From assembly GCF_030867145.1 (NCBI RefSeq), contig NC_134428.1:7378001-7442000 (forward strand): a DNA stretch of 64,000 nucleotides, read 5' to 3'. Below the pieces are notes generated by a model that worked only from the letters and a program-made list of their open reading frames with translations, did not search any database and was not told the origin of the DNA. Each line of letters begins with the position of its first letter. Position 1 is the stretch's first letter. Positions 1 through 14,100 of this stretch are shown here, piece after piece. This DNA is from Opisthocomus hoazin (Eukaryota; Chordata; Aves; Opisthocomiformes; Opisthocomidae). The position numbers and the translations under genes were made by a program.

Positions 1-871
<871 letters not shown>

Positions 872-1499
872 TAAGGCCGGGCGCCCGTCGCAGGGTGCCC
901 TCCCGCCCCCCCCGGCTGCTCCCGGAGAGGCGAGGGGGGCCCGCGCCTTCTGCCGGGCGCCCGGGGGACACCGGCTTCGGGGAGCGGGGCTCCCGTGGCG
1001 GCCCCGGCCCGGGCTGCCGAAGGACGGGCGTGCGGAGGAAGGCTAGCGATAGCTGCAGAGCCCGCACAGCCCGTAGCCCGTTTTTATCTGCAGTGTCTGA
1101 CCCTCTCCCCGGCAAGATCCAGCAAGTGTTCCCAGATACGCTTGCCCATGAGTAGGAAAACAAACCCAAAATCGTGAAACCAGCAACACTGAATTGTAGA
1201 AAGCCTGATCGGCTCCCTCTTCCAACTGCTCCAAAGCTTGGAAGATGCTTTTACTTCTCAGCAGAAGGATGTAAACAAATGTCATCTCGCCCTCCCTCTC
1301 CAGCTGCAAAATCATTTTGGCAGGACCGTCCCTACTCCCCCAGCCCTTGCAAGTGTGTGAGCTATATGTGAAATTTCTAAGCTGTAAAAATGAGCCGGGG
1401 TGGAAGGGAAGAGGGAGACGCAAAAATAGAAAGCTATCGTAGAATTTCTTAACGTTTTTTCAGTTACTGTTGAGAGGTAAAAAAGGGTGCATGAAAGTC

Positions 1500-1680
1500 T
1501 TGTCTGGTCCCCGTCCGTGTGTGTCATGCTCTGTGTCCACAGTGCAGAGAGCCTCCCCCACCTCGAGGCAGGCGTGCTGCGTACCGCCCGCTCCAGGCAG
1601 CACTGCCGAGCCGTGGGCAGGCAGGTGGGCAGCTCGGGACAGAGCCCGGTGGCTTGGGCAGCACATCCCGAACCCAGATT
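1500..1680. promoter_or_regulatory. Second CpG-dense patch in intron 1
   Basis: About a dozen CpGs fall in roughly 170 bases, in a GC-rich patch about 450 bases beyond the main island and separated from it by ordinary AT-rich DNA. It could be an island shore, an alternative promoter or an enhancer. No conserved protein is encoded: the ORFs here resemble nothing I know. Confidence 0.4.
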
Positions 1681-4600
1681 GTCACAGCAGTTCAAAATCA
1701 CGGCACAGCACATTTGTCAAGTTTGCATTCTGTCTGATTCTTTATGCTAATCCCAGGCACGTGAAAGTAAAGCACATGGGGGAAAAGGCAAGCAGCTCCG
1801 TTAAAGAGTCCAAACAGATTCCAGCACATTGGGCAACTTTAGTGATGAAATGCAATGAAGAGGATGCCTGCTGCTGGACGTGCGGTGTGGCAGAAAGCTT
1901 CCTCTTGCCCTGACTGGTAATGGTGTAGTTCACAATCTTTAAAGCTTAGCTGAAGAGTAATCCCTTTGAAAGACAGTCGAAGAGATCGACTCGACACCTG
2001 GAGCCTTATTTTTTTACTGAAGTTTCTCTGTGACTTTTTGATTAACTGCTGGTCCTGATATCAACAGAGAAAGCCACAAAAATACTCCTACAAATGCATC
2101 ACCAGTTCAATAGCAATTATTTGCTATTTATAAACTGGCTGACATGGATATGCTTTTACTACCGAGGAACAAAGCACATTGCAGAAATTTTAGTCAACGC
2201 TGTGTGTCAGTGATAGTTCTGCAAAGATGCTTTTTGTTGGGTGAGCTATAATAATCCTTTAGACATTTTGAATATTCTCAACTATTAAGTTGAGAAAAAG
2301 AGTACATGGGTCCCAATTTCTTTTTTTTTAAATCTTAAACTACAGAGCTTGTTTGTAAAAAGCTCTCCTTTGCTTCAGCCTCCTTCTGTGGAGTCTTCAT
2401 GCATGTGAAAGGGCAGGGCTCGCAGCAGTTAGGAAAACCAGGACAGAGTGAAGTTGTAGCCGTCCCTGGTTATATATGGCTTAAATAGGTCCTGTTTCTG
2501 CTAGTAGAAATACCTGCTACCTGAAGTACACGTGTGAAGTATTCTGAAAGGATATTCTGTCTTAGTTTATGGAAATAGAATTACAGAGGGTTGGAAAATC
2601 ATTCTGAAATCTTTCAGTCATGTATAAAGATTAGGTTTGTGAAGTGGTTCTTAGAAAAGGTCGTCTGTTGCCCTGATTGCTTAACAGTGTCTGCTACCGC
2701 GTATTTTTCTTGCCTTGAAAATGTTCAAGTCAGGATTATATAGAAACTTGGAAAGTCATGATCACATGGAAAAACAGTCACCCACTCAGTACATATAATA
2801 GCTAGTCATGTTCTGAAAAAGCAGCACTATGGCATTTTTTTTAATATAAAGTTCTCACACTCCTCTTACAGCTGTGGGGTGGGTTACCATTATTTTGAAA
2901 AGGAATTAGATTTGTAAATGCCTTCAGCAATCAAAAACTCTGCTCATTGAATGAAGAATTGAAGTAACCTTTGTCCTGGAATGGGTGTTTAACTAAAATA
3001 CTCCACCCTAACTCATTTTACACTACTAATGTTCTGAAAAAAAGGCTGCAACGCTTAAGAAATAAAGAATTTATCTGTTTAAACAGTTAATAGTACCAAC
3101 AATTAAAATACTATGTAGCCTGTATTCACGTTCGCTGCCTTTTATAATACTCATTGCTACAACATCAGCAAAAAACCCCCGAAAAGAACACTTCTTATGT
3201 TTTTTTTTTTCTGTACTGAACCTTATTAATAAGCAAAAGTGTAATGCATTGAGAGAGTTAGGTAGGCCAAACCAGAAGTACTAAGTGTTACTCCATTTTG
3301 GCTGGCAGCAAGAAACACACGGAGGCTGATTTGTCATGTATTTCCTTAGCCAAGATTGTCTCCTTTCCATTCCCTAGCTGATGGCTACATGAACACTTGA
3401 ATCCTCTTTATTCCTGTGAACAAATTCACCTATGGAAGGGATGGTACTGCTTATCAAAAAAGACAATGCGTAATGTAAACTGATCTTTTTTTTTATGAGG
3501 GCTGTTTTTTTTAAAAAGTGAATAGAATACAACTGGTGTAAATTATATATTTCCATTTTTGATTTACTAAAAATACTTAAAAATATGAACAGAGACCTGA
3601 CACATAGGAATAGGAATGTTGCTTTATAAATAGGAAGCAAAACTGTGCCACACTTACTAGTTCCTCGCATTATTTCATCTTGCAGTCAGTGGATCTGCTG
3701 TTGAAGTAAGACACTGGTGTGTGAAGAGTGGTACCATGTTAATAAAGGAAGCTTCACAGGCTTGGTAAACGTAGTTTCTATACGCTCACCTTTCATTACG
3801 TTTTGTTTACTGCTATACCAGAACAAACCAAGAACACTCCATTGTTTTCACTGAATTTTCCTGAAATATTTGACAGTAAAAAAGCATCAGGGAAATGTCT
3901 TTGTTTAGTGAAAACAATCCATAGGAAAAAAAGTCTCTATTGGACAAGACCTTTTACAAAAACAGAGTCAAAATTTGTCCTTTTTTAGAGAGCTTGTGAC
4001 TTCCTTTGGTTCTGAGAAAAAAAAAGCAAAGTGTGGCACTGTTGACATTTTCTTTCTTGTTAGATCAGTGCTTTTCAGTGAAACACCCTTACTGTTGGCA
4101 TGGAACTGTAAATCTGGAAGATGAAAATGGAGAGGGGAGTACAGTATTAACTCTACATGGCATATTTTGCTTTGGACATCATGTGATAATGTTTTGTTCA
4201 TATTGTTCTCATTTTTGTATTTGACGTTAAAAGGAGGTAAATATTCTCTTCAGCTGCAGTGTCCAGGAGCTAAGCAGCAATAGGAGAATCCAAACAGAGT
4301 AACCCTTCATTCACCCTCCTGCTTTCTAAGAGAGTAAGGGGATAAAATGGTGTATGTTATCACACAGGGCACGGGGAATGGATGTGGCAGTCTTGTGCCC
4401 AGAGGGAAGCGGAACTGATCTGCCTCCCGAAGCAGAGCTGAAAGCTTCGTTAGGCACGTGAGGGCAGCGTGTTCTTGCTGCTTGAGACTACATCAACGGG
4501 ACTTCCAGGCTCCATCCGTTGGAGTGGGGAATTCTCTCTCGAAAATGAGTGGGAAAGGGAAAAGCTTTACTTCTGTGTCATGGAGGAGATTTGTCTGTAA

Positions 4601-6601
4601 ATAAAACCACACCTTTGTCTCCTCCCCTAATCCTTGTGGAGGAAGTGCAAACAAACCGAGAACTGAAAGGATAATATTTACAATCATGCTCGTAGGCTAT
4701 AGCTCCTGGTTTTTTGAAGCAGTGCTTCTGACGGTATGTTAGCAGCCTTCCAAATACTGTCAGCCGCCTGAACTCTGCTTTCTTCCTTCACAATGTGCTG
4801 AGCTCACGAGTTAAATCTTTTGTTGATCAGTTAAAAGGCATGTACTCGGGGCCAAAAATAGTCTGACTTGCCAAAATCCTGAATCCTATGTGTGAAATTA
4901 TTTCCCTTATGGGTTTTGACCCACTTTTAGAAGCAAAATAAGGCAAGTGACCTGTTGTGAAATAATCTATGTTTCAGCTTCTTCAAGCCTGTACCCATAA
5001 GGGAAATACCTGGCTCCACATGCTTTATAACACCCAAAAATAACATTACGTATCTAAAGGTAAAAATCTTATGGCAAGAGAAATGCTGAAGTTTTGTGAT
5101 ACTCGGGTCGTTCTGGGCCATGGACTCCTGTATGGGTAACATTTCTCCACTTTTGTAATACTGTGATCAATATCAATACACAGGACCCAATGGTATCGCT
5201 GCCTGGTTAGAAGGTTATCTTGTACTTTGCATTTCCTTAAAAAAATCATTCAGTATAGCAAAGCTGTAGAAAAAGACCCTCTGCATATGTAATTTTTCAG
5301 TGGGATCCACTTTAACAGTTTTTTCGGATAATGAACAAAAGCTGTATGACGATATTCAGGCGAGAAAAGTGCATGAAGGTATTGTAACAGTCTGTTGGCC
5401 TATGTGGAATTTTTCAAAGCAAACCTCTGTTCGAAGATTTTGTCACATACTGGGGCACAAACCTCCCTTTATCTATTTCATTGTATTTCATTGTATGGGC
5501 AAATCCCTAAAAGAACAAAACACAGGTGCAGCATTTCCTTTGTACCTCAGCGATACAAGCTGCTACACATTTTTAACTCTCCCTGTCATCAGTGGAAGGT
5601 AAGGACAAGCTGGTTATTATATGAGCTGTTCTGCCCTGGAAGATTGTACAACTTTTGCTAACACAGTATAAACATAGGTGCTGTGTTGCTAAAAATAGAA
5701 CTTGATGGTGAGTAGTTCATTTTGTCTTAGTATAGTGGGAGTCGGACAGCTGATTCCTTAAAACCCCTTTGAAAAAAGCCACCCTAAAATGGTAGAAAAA
5801 TTAGTTGGCATTTTCACAGACAGGCACTAGTTAATCTGCTATCATACAGGGTGTTATTTAAAGTCTACAGTGAACAATATTTACCGTCAGATTAAGGGCA
5901 ATAAGGAAAGCATTTCTGAAAACCTGCTCTCGCAAAGTTGGGAAATACTAATCCGCGTATTACGAGATCTTACAGTTTTAACTCCCACATTGAAGTTAGG
6001 AAATTTTATTTGCATTTCTTCCCTTCCCAGAAATGTGTCCAGCTGCCTCTGGAGTTAGAATTAATATTGATGTCAATAATTTCCTTTGTATAGAGACGTA
6101 TTTGCGTAAATTGACTAGATATTAATGGTTTTGGTCCCCACTTATTTTAGACTGTGTTTTGCAATATAATGCTTTCCTTTTGCATCATTTTCTACATACC
6201 TTTGTGAGATCTCTTCTACTGAATTTTTATTTTTCTGCTCTGTAGGCCAGCTCTGCTATTTGTGCTGTATAAGCATTGCTTCAAACGGGAGCTTTGCGCT
6301 GATACCATTAATCATTTGGTTACTGTCTTCTGACCTTTTACAGTATCAACAGAGTATTCTGTAACATGTTGATCACAACTGGAACTAATATTTTAATAAC
6401 ATAATGCTAGCCATAAACACAATGAAACATCAGTGTCGTTCAGCTGTGTACCAAAGCAATGTTCCTGCAATCTGAAAGCAAGATCCAGCGCAGGATTCCT
6501 TGCTATCGGTGACTTAAATGAAGCCCCTTTTTATTACTTGAAAGTACAGTGCTTCTTGATCAGGAAACCATCATGTCACAGAAGTACAGTGGAGGAAGTA
6601 G

Positions 6602-6615
6602 ATGGCACGTGCCAT
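6602..6615. promoter_or_regulatory. 14-bp perfect palindrome centred on a CACGTG E-box
   Basis: The sequence ATGGCACGTGCCAT is identical to its own reverse complement. Its core CACGTG is the canonical E-box recognised by MYC/MAX, USF and CLOCK/BMAL-type factors. It sits in intron 1, about 1.4 kb before exon 2. Binding is inference only. Confidence 0.45.
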
Positions 6616-7990
6616 GGCTTTCACTAGTGACTGCACTTATTTTTATGTATTTATTAGTTTATAAACTAGTCTTTCTTGATGCAGTATCTGGGACACTGTA
6701 TATAATTTTGCAGAAAATTAAACTAAACTGGGTACAGCGCCCAGAAAACGCATCCATTCCCTTAACAAATAATAGCTCAAGGGGTCTAAAAATTAAAACT
6801 AGTAAAACAAGAAGGCGGCAAATAATGGTCAGTGATGCATTGAGCTGGACAGAAAACCCATGCATTGAACCCCGAAGACACCGGTAACGCATACGATAGC
6901 TTTCCTTTGCCTAAGGCAACAGCTTCTGCAGGCAGGCCAATTACTTTGTGTGGCACAGAAGTTCAGCAGGCAGCTATATGGCATATACCGAAGGGCTAAT
7001 CCCGCTCCTGCAGAAGTCAGTGGTAAAACTCTGTAGCCCAGAATCACAGACACAGTTAGATGTTGCCATGCTGAGAGTTTCAGAGCTTAAAATTTGGTCG
7101 CTAACTCTGAATCCACAGGGCTGATACAGGTGTGTGTGCTTATCTGCATGCTGGAGAATGGACTTACACTCAGCAGGGCACTCGGCAGTGAAACTAGTCC
7201 TTAGAAGACACACCAGAGTGAGAGAAATCTGTTTCTCTTTCACGTATAGTTGCTGCCTGCAGCTCTGCAGAGAAAGTCCACAACCAGCACCAGGCTGGGC
7301 CTGGCCTAACTTTTAGGAATCCTTTTGCTTGCTCCCTCTTTGCTAGCGTGAAGCTTTCATCCTGTTTCTGAACTGGCTTCAAAGCAGCAAGGAGTCTTCC
7401 TGTGCAGGCTTTGCTCCATCTTAATGACTAGGACACTCACAGAAGTTAGAAAAGACATTTTTGATCTCTCCTTCTGGATGGGAAAAGCTTAAATCCCTGA
7501 TCATGAAGAGTGCCATGCATGCTGGATTTCTAAATGAAAATCAGGTGACCTTTCAACTTTGGTGTCATTTTTGAATGAAAATGGCCAAGACCACTGCGTT
7601 GTGTGGTGCTCTGTGTAAGTGCATGTGTGAGAGTTTACTTTGACAGGCCCTGGTGGTGATCTAGATGTGAAGATAACTAGTCTGCAAAAGCTAAGGACAG
7701 GGGTTAGGTGCTCAGGTGCTATTACGTTCCTACAAAGCCAAGACGGCTAAAGAACTTAATGTGTTTTTGAGTGTATTACTGCTGGCACACTGTCTAAGCA
7801 ACCTAAAAAGAGCCTTAGGTGTGAAGTCTCACAATGAATCCGATTCCCTGATTTTGCTGTGAATGGAGCTGGTTTCTCCAGCAGACATTATGATGGACAG
7901 CATCTCAAACCAAAAAAAACCCCTTGGAATATATTGGTAATGCCGTGCAGATTTTGTAACAGGTTAATTTTGATTTTGTTTGGTTTTCAG

Positions 7991-8118
7991 GGCTCTTGCT
8001 GATGTTATGCGACCTCAAGGTCCTTGTACAACAGATCATATGGAAAGAGATCTAAACATTGTAGTACACGTGCAGCATTATGAAAACATGGAGACGAGAC
8101 CTCCTCCAAATAATTTAC
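7991..8118 (+). CDS. SHISA9: SHISA9, coding exon 2: proximal cytoplasmic tail
   Basis: The exon has 128 bases, flanked by TTTTCAG and GTAAGT. Its first base completes the arginine codon of exon 1. It then encodes 42 residues (beginning ALADVMRPQG and ending PPPNNL) and ends with one base of the next codon (phase 1). The segment MERDLNIVVHVQHYENM is a strongly conserved part of the SHISA9 tail. In the human protein NNL is followed by His, and the single C left at the exon end fits the first base of a His codon. It encodes cytoplasmic sequence after the membrane helix. Later exons, which in known orthologues end in a PDZ-ligand type C terminus, are not in the window. Residues such as GPCTTDH and ETRPPP differ from my memory of the mammalian form, as expected for a bird. 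Confidence 0.95.
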
Positions 8119-11100
8119 GTAAGTTGCACTATAACTTTATCAATATCTGGAATGCTGGCACTAAAATGAGCATTATGAAACAAATATTGCTGGATGTCAA
8201 ATGAGGATCGACAGTACATGGGTTCTTGCAAGTTAGAAGTATTCTTTATTTCAGAATTAGAACTATTTAGGATTTCCTGGTGCAAATAGTGCAACACAAA
8301 GAGAAAGCCATTTTGAATAGAAAAATTAGTCATTATATTTATTTTTAATTAGTTGTCTTTGTTGACTAATGCTGGTTTTGTATCTTTGTCTCCTTCTATC
8401 TGGCATTTTTGCTTGGCTTGTCAAGCTGTGCTTTATTCTGTGTTTTGTTATACCGAAATACAAACAGTTAAGCTTACAGCAAGATTTAGCATGGTGTTTC
8501 ATAGGGTAGTAACATCCAATAAGAAAGTGGTCACATTAAGCTGTTGTATCACCTCCACTAGTAAAATAGTTACGTACTTTCCTGGAGAGCATCAAGTTGC
8601 ATGTGGTTTTCACTTCCTCTTTTTTTTTTTTTCCTCTCTAAGGGAAAGGTGAGAGGAAGATTATGATTTTAAGTTTTACATAATGTTTTTATTCTGTATC
8701 TGCTATTATGTGTTTATGTTATTGAAGGCAAGAAAAAAGTGCACTTTGAAGCTTCAGAGGAGATATAGTGACCTTTCAAGTGTGTCTGAAGTCCTAGGCA
8801 AGTTATTTCTTGGTCTTGTATTAGACCATAGTACAGATCTTTCTCATGCTCAGACATATTTTACTTTTGTGATGAACAGTTCCACTGTCGTTTTAATTTC
8901 CATATATATTCATGTATTTTATATTCATCTATATCTTAAATAAGCATACATGCATACAAATTATAGATAATACATTTACAAATTAAATATATTTAGAAAA
9001 GTGTATCATTCAGGAAGGTTTAGATTGTTAGGCAGTGGATGGCTTTATTCTTTAGATCAATGTAGATGTGCATTTTACTGAAAATTTACTGCACTGGTAT
9101 TTGGATTTTGAAACATTTAAAATATATGCACTAGTCTTTTCCTTATCTTTCTGTAACTACAGAAAGCAGAAAATGTGCTTATAATTGGACAACGAATGAG
9201 TTTTATTTGGACTGCACCATGCAGTTACTGTGAGATTTTCCTGCTTTCTTTGGGGGAAGGGTTTAAAACAATGGGAGAAAGAGCAGATTCATATGCTGCA
9301 CCCACTCCTGATGGTTGTTTTGTGGTAGAGGCTGACTGCGATTTTTTATGCGCACGATTACAGAGTAATAGAATAGAATTAAAGCTGTGACCTCTAATAA
9401 GGATACCACATATAGTGAAGCGTGACACCTAATCCATCTGCGCTGCTCTCCAGCAAAGTGCTTCCACCTGGGCCTGTGCAGTTCTACACTGCAGAGGGGG
9501 AAGTACGTACATACTGCAGCAGTACATCCCTAACTGTGTAAAACCACACCACTTCTGGGGGGGAACGTATGCTTCTGTCGCTATCAAGAGGGCTCTAGCC
9601 CCCTGGAGCTCAGGTGGTGGGCTTCTGACGGTGTAAAGGAGGGTGGGAATACGGACTGTGTTTCTCTTTGCATATTAGCTCTTTGCTGATCTCTGATCCT
9701 TCCTGTGACAATGTTTTCAGAAGATGTCAAATGGTAATGAAATTAGGGTACAATCCTTATTTTCTCTCATATGTGAAATGTTTATTGAGAATCCCAGTTA
9801 ATGAAGGAGCCAGAACGTAAAGAGACTTTTACTGCATTGATTGTATCTATATTTTTTGTAATGATCACACTTAGATATTTTTCTTAAAACTTTTGGTATA
9901 CTACAATATACAACATAACACAGCAGGTCTTTAAACTCATTGCTGCTTGGATTTGAATTCAGATTTAAGCCTTGCTTCTATAAACTCTTGCATGTCAATG
10001 CAACTCAGAGCCACATAGTTACTGCATCAAGGATGAAAAAAAGGATACATTTCATAGTACCTGAGGATCTTGGCTTATGATGACCCCAGACATCTGTACC
10101 ACCTCTGTCTCAGAATTTGGCCCTCTGGCACCGATGGGATAAGTATTTGTGAAACAGCTCTTGCCCCACTGCAATTTACAACAGAGTAGCACTACCGTGA
10201 CTTTAGAGCTATCTTAATCCATTGGGTAATGAGTAGGGACAGTCCCAAGACTGCTTCACATGCAGCTCAGGCGTTCCTGCTACAGATGGAAGCCTCAGAA
10301 GCAAGCAGCTACGATGGTAACTGTTTCAGTCTTTAATCAACTTTATGGATTAAGTCAATCATTTTAGATTGTTCAATGCAGACCTTCAAGTGGTGAAATT
10401 ATTCAAGGCATTCTATAACCGGTATTACATACACTTACTTCATCGCAAGTAGGTCATTATTCTGTATTTGTTGCCATTGTATTACCTCATAAACACATCT
10501 AAAACAAGACTGAATGACCTGCTAGAATTAGCCAGAACGTCACAAATGATTAAGGTCTGTAGAAAGCAGGTGCATTTATGGTGCAGAAAAAATCTTTATA
10601 AAGAAAAATTATTACGACAAATTTTTTAAGTCCAGTATCTTAGCAATTTGAAATTTTGTAGTGGAGTTCTGAAACACTACAAGAGTGGATATTGCAGAAA
10701 CTTTGGCAGTGCTGCATTACCTACTACTAGTGCTGGAAAAGTGACAGGCTTTTTTGGGTATTTTTGCAAGCAAATAAACCAGAGTGAATTACAGCTTTCG
10801 TAGAAATCCTATTCCAGATCTTTACTTATACAGAGAAAATGAAATGGTAAAAAATTATAGCATCAGACACTTTGATATGTATTTTTTTAAGTTTTATCTT
10901 CTAAGTCACCACTTTCTATCTACTTGCCATCTCAAAATGAGACTTAAAATTTTGAGACTGATGTACTTTTCACATTGGTCCATAGATATGAAGAGGGCAG
11001 GAGGAATTTCTTAGGCATTATGTACCCCTTCCATATTGTGTCTTTCAGAATACTGAAGACAAACTATTGAAGGCCAAACATTGTTAAAAATCTTCTAGTT

Positions 11101-14100
11101 TGAATGTTCATTTGCTCTTTCTGCCCTCTTAAAACATTTTGCTGATGCTACCAATCCATTCTGAAAGTGTTTTACAAAGGGAAGCCAAAGGGAAGCTCTG
11201 TCAAAATTCTCATGATCTCTGACACTGAAAATGAGTGTGTTTTTGTTTCCGGACTGTTTTTTACCAGAGGACAAAGATTTTCTAAGCTGCCTGCAGCTAG
11301 CACAGCTATTTGCCAAAGGTAGCAAGCAGTCCAATGGAAGGCCAAAGGGAGAGATCTCTTTTCAGCATCTTGCAGTTTACGCAGTTTCTTGTCCCTTCTT
11401 TTCTGAGTATCAGAAAAGAACAGCCATATTGTAGGTTCTGGAAAAACACAGGTTTTTTTCCTTTGCCCATGTGAATCCAGGCAACCTAGGTACTTCTTAA
11501 TAATAGCTATTTTGTTCTTAGAGTTTGTCAGTTGTCATAGTTTTCTTCTGGTACTGTGCTTTACTTAGGATTGCTTTTCTGTTATTTCCCTTCATTCATA
11601 CACATTAGAATGTAGTAGTGCTTTGTAAGTAAGCAGAAGACATCTACTAAATGATAGCATGTGAGTTTTCTAACATGGAATGTTAAATAAAATAAAATGA
11701 AAAAAAAAGAGGACATTTCAAAGTTATACTAAAAACATAAAACCAAAAGCAAACCTTCCTCCTGAATTTCAGTTGTTTTGTTCATCTCTGACTTTCATGA
11801 ATCTTAAGAATAAAACAGTAGCATTCAAATTTTCTTTTTTCTTTTTTTTTTTTTCCTTTCTGCTTATTGTGTTAGAAGTAAGCAATTTACTTGTTGTGAT
11901 CATAATGCTGGTGCAGTGGGAGTTAGGAGGCTTTGTAGCTCCATCCTCATTTCTGAAACGTGATTACTGCCGTTATTTCTAGTTCATAATCTATGACAGC
12001 AGAGTGAAACAAACACTTAAGTTAGTGCTATCCACAGTCGCTTTTCCTAATGATCAGTAAAAGCTCCGTTACTGTCTCCTCAGTAATAACTAGCCTTGCA
12101 CTAGTATATTTAAAGCATTTATGCAGACTCCAAAGATAAAGATGACTTTAAAGGGAAGCCAGTTCTAGCTTATGAAGTTTTAAGATGAAAAATGCTAGCT
12201 TTTAGTTAGTTTGACATGTATGGATTATGTCTTCATTTTGATTTTAACATTAATAAAAAAAGAAGTGAATTGTAAACACACCACTCAAAGAAGGAAGTGT
12301 TGCCCTGTATCAAATGGCCAACTTTAATACTGGCCAAGGGTTTGCAGCACATGTGATTAAAATTATTTTTGCTTTTATTAAATATATGCAAAGGAATAAT
12401 GTGTTTGCTGCTGCATTTGATTGTCAGTTGTCCTGGTTACCTACCGACTACAAATGCTAATGCTGAAAACAAAGCCAAGACATTGCTGTAACTGATGCCT
12501 TATGATAAGTTAACTTTTGTTATTTCTTTGTTGCTGTGTTGAGACAGTAATTGCTTAAGTGGGAGGGTATTTTCTGAAGTTCACCCATATTAGAATAAGC
12601 GTTTTGTATTGCGTGTTCCTGGGCTTTCCCCCATTTCCATAAAGAGAAGCTCAGCCTCTGTTTTCTGGTGAGAGAAACTGTCACTAGTTTGACACTGTGG
12701 AAGTACAGTTAGAATTTGCAAGACATTTTTGTGGTCTCTTTCATCCCTAGTCAGTATGCTTTTTGTTGTTGAATACAGTGGTCTTTGGCAAACTAATTAC
12801 TTTTATGTTTAACATACATAAATATGTTTATATCACATGATTCATTGTATCGCATTGCCTAAGCATAATTCCTAGTGTTCCTCATTGGAAATACGCATAC
12901 AGGCCCATTAAGAAACTTCAGTGAAGATAAGTACTATTCTTTGAAATGCAAAGCTCTTGAAGTATATAAAACATCATCACTAATTTACTTATACAGTAAC
13001 TGTTGGCCAATGAATTGCATAATACTGAAGAAGCCGTCATTGAGAATGTGCGGGTCTTACTGTAACAATATGCTTCTGGTGATAGGGGCATTGAAACTCT
13101 GCTAAAAACCTTGACGGAGCGAATAACTGTATGTTTTGCCTCACTGGTATCTAGGTTGCTTGATTACAGTAAAATGTTTTATTTAGGCCTGGCTATACGC
13201 ATGGGTCTAGCCCAGAGGAATTGGACTGTGTTCTTCTGAGCTCCAGGTTGTTCACCTGCTCGCTTAGAAGGACAAAGTACAGTCAGACAGGCTGAGCTGT
13301 GTACACAGGGCTGCAGCCATGCTTTGTGAGTGAGAACATGGACAACACTAATAAGTTTTCAGCCAAGAAAGAGATAGTGTTAGCACAGTGACAGAAGGAG
13401 AAGTGGAGAAGTACTGCTGATGGAGTACTCCGAGACAGTGAAAAATGAGGGAGAATAAAATGGCTAGCTTAACTGGAGGATGTACTTAGCTGGCAAGAAA
13501 ATACAGTGCTATGAAGGAGGGAAGGGACTGTAGTCACTAAATATTGGGAATCTGTCTCCATTTCAGTCCTTCGCCTTCACTGCCAGTATGCAAAAACTCA
13601 TTTTACTGGCGTTTCTATGATCTATCCACAAAGCACCTTAACACTATTCCAAAAAATATGATAATTTAGATTAAATTCCTGAGCTAAAAGCTAGTAGACC
13701 CAAGTTAACCCTGGGAAAGGGCTACTTATTACATTTTGATTGTAATATACAATGAAGACAAATTCCACATTTAAATTACACACTTTACAAAACTAATCAT
13801 CCAAGATTATACTACCATCACCAGCCATGTCAAAAGAAATACTGTATTTTTAAAATATAATTTCTGTTTGAGGTTAAAATCTGCAAGCTGCTTTGTCACA
13901 GGTATGTTGAGACCACTTTTAAAACCACTTAAATTAATTTCTAGATACTGACTGCAACTGAAATTATGTTACCAGTAGAACTTCAAAGCATTAGCAAATT
14001 GGTGATAGAATTTTTGTTAATATAACTACAGCTATAGCAATGCATTCCAGAGCTCCAAAGCTTCCATGCTGGAAACAAAATTTACCATATCAACTTAGAG

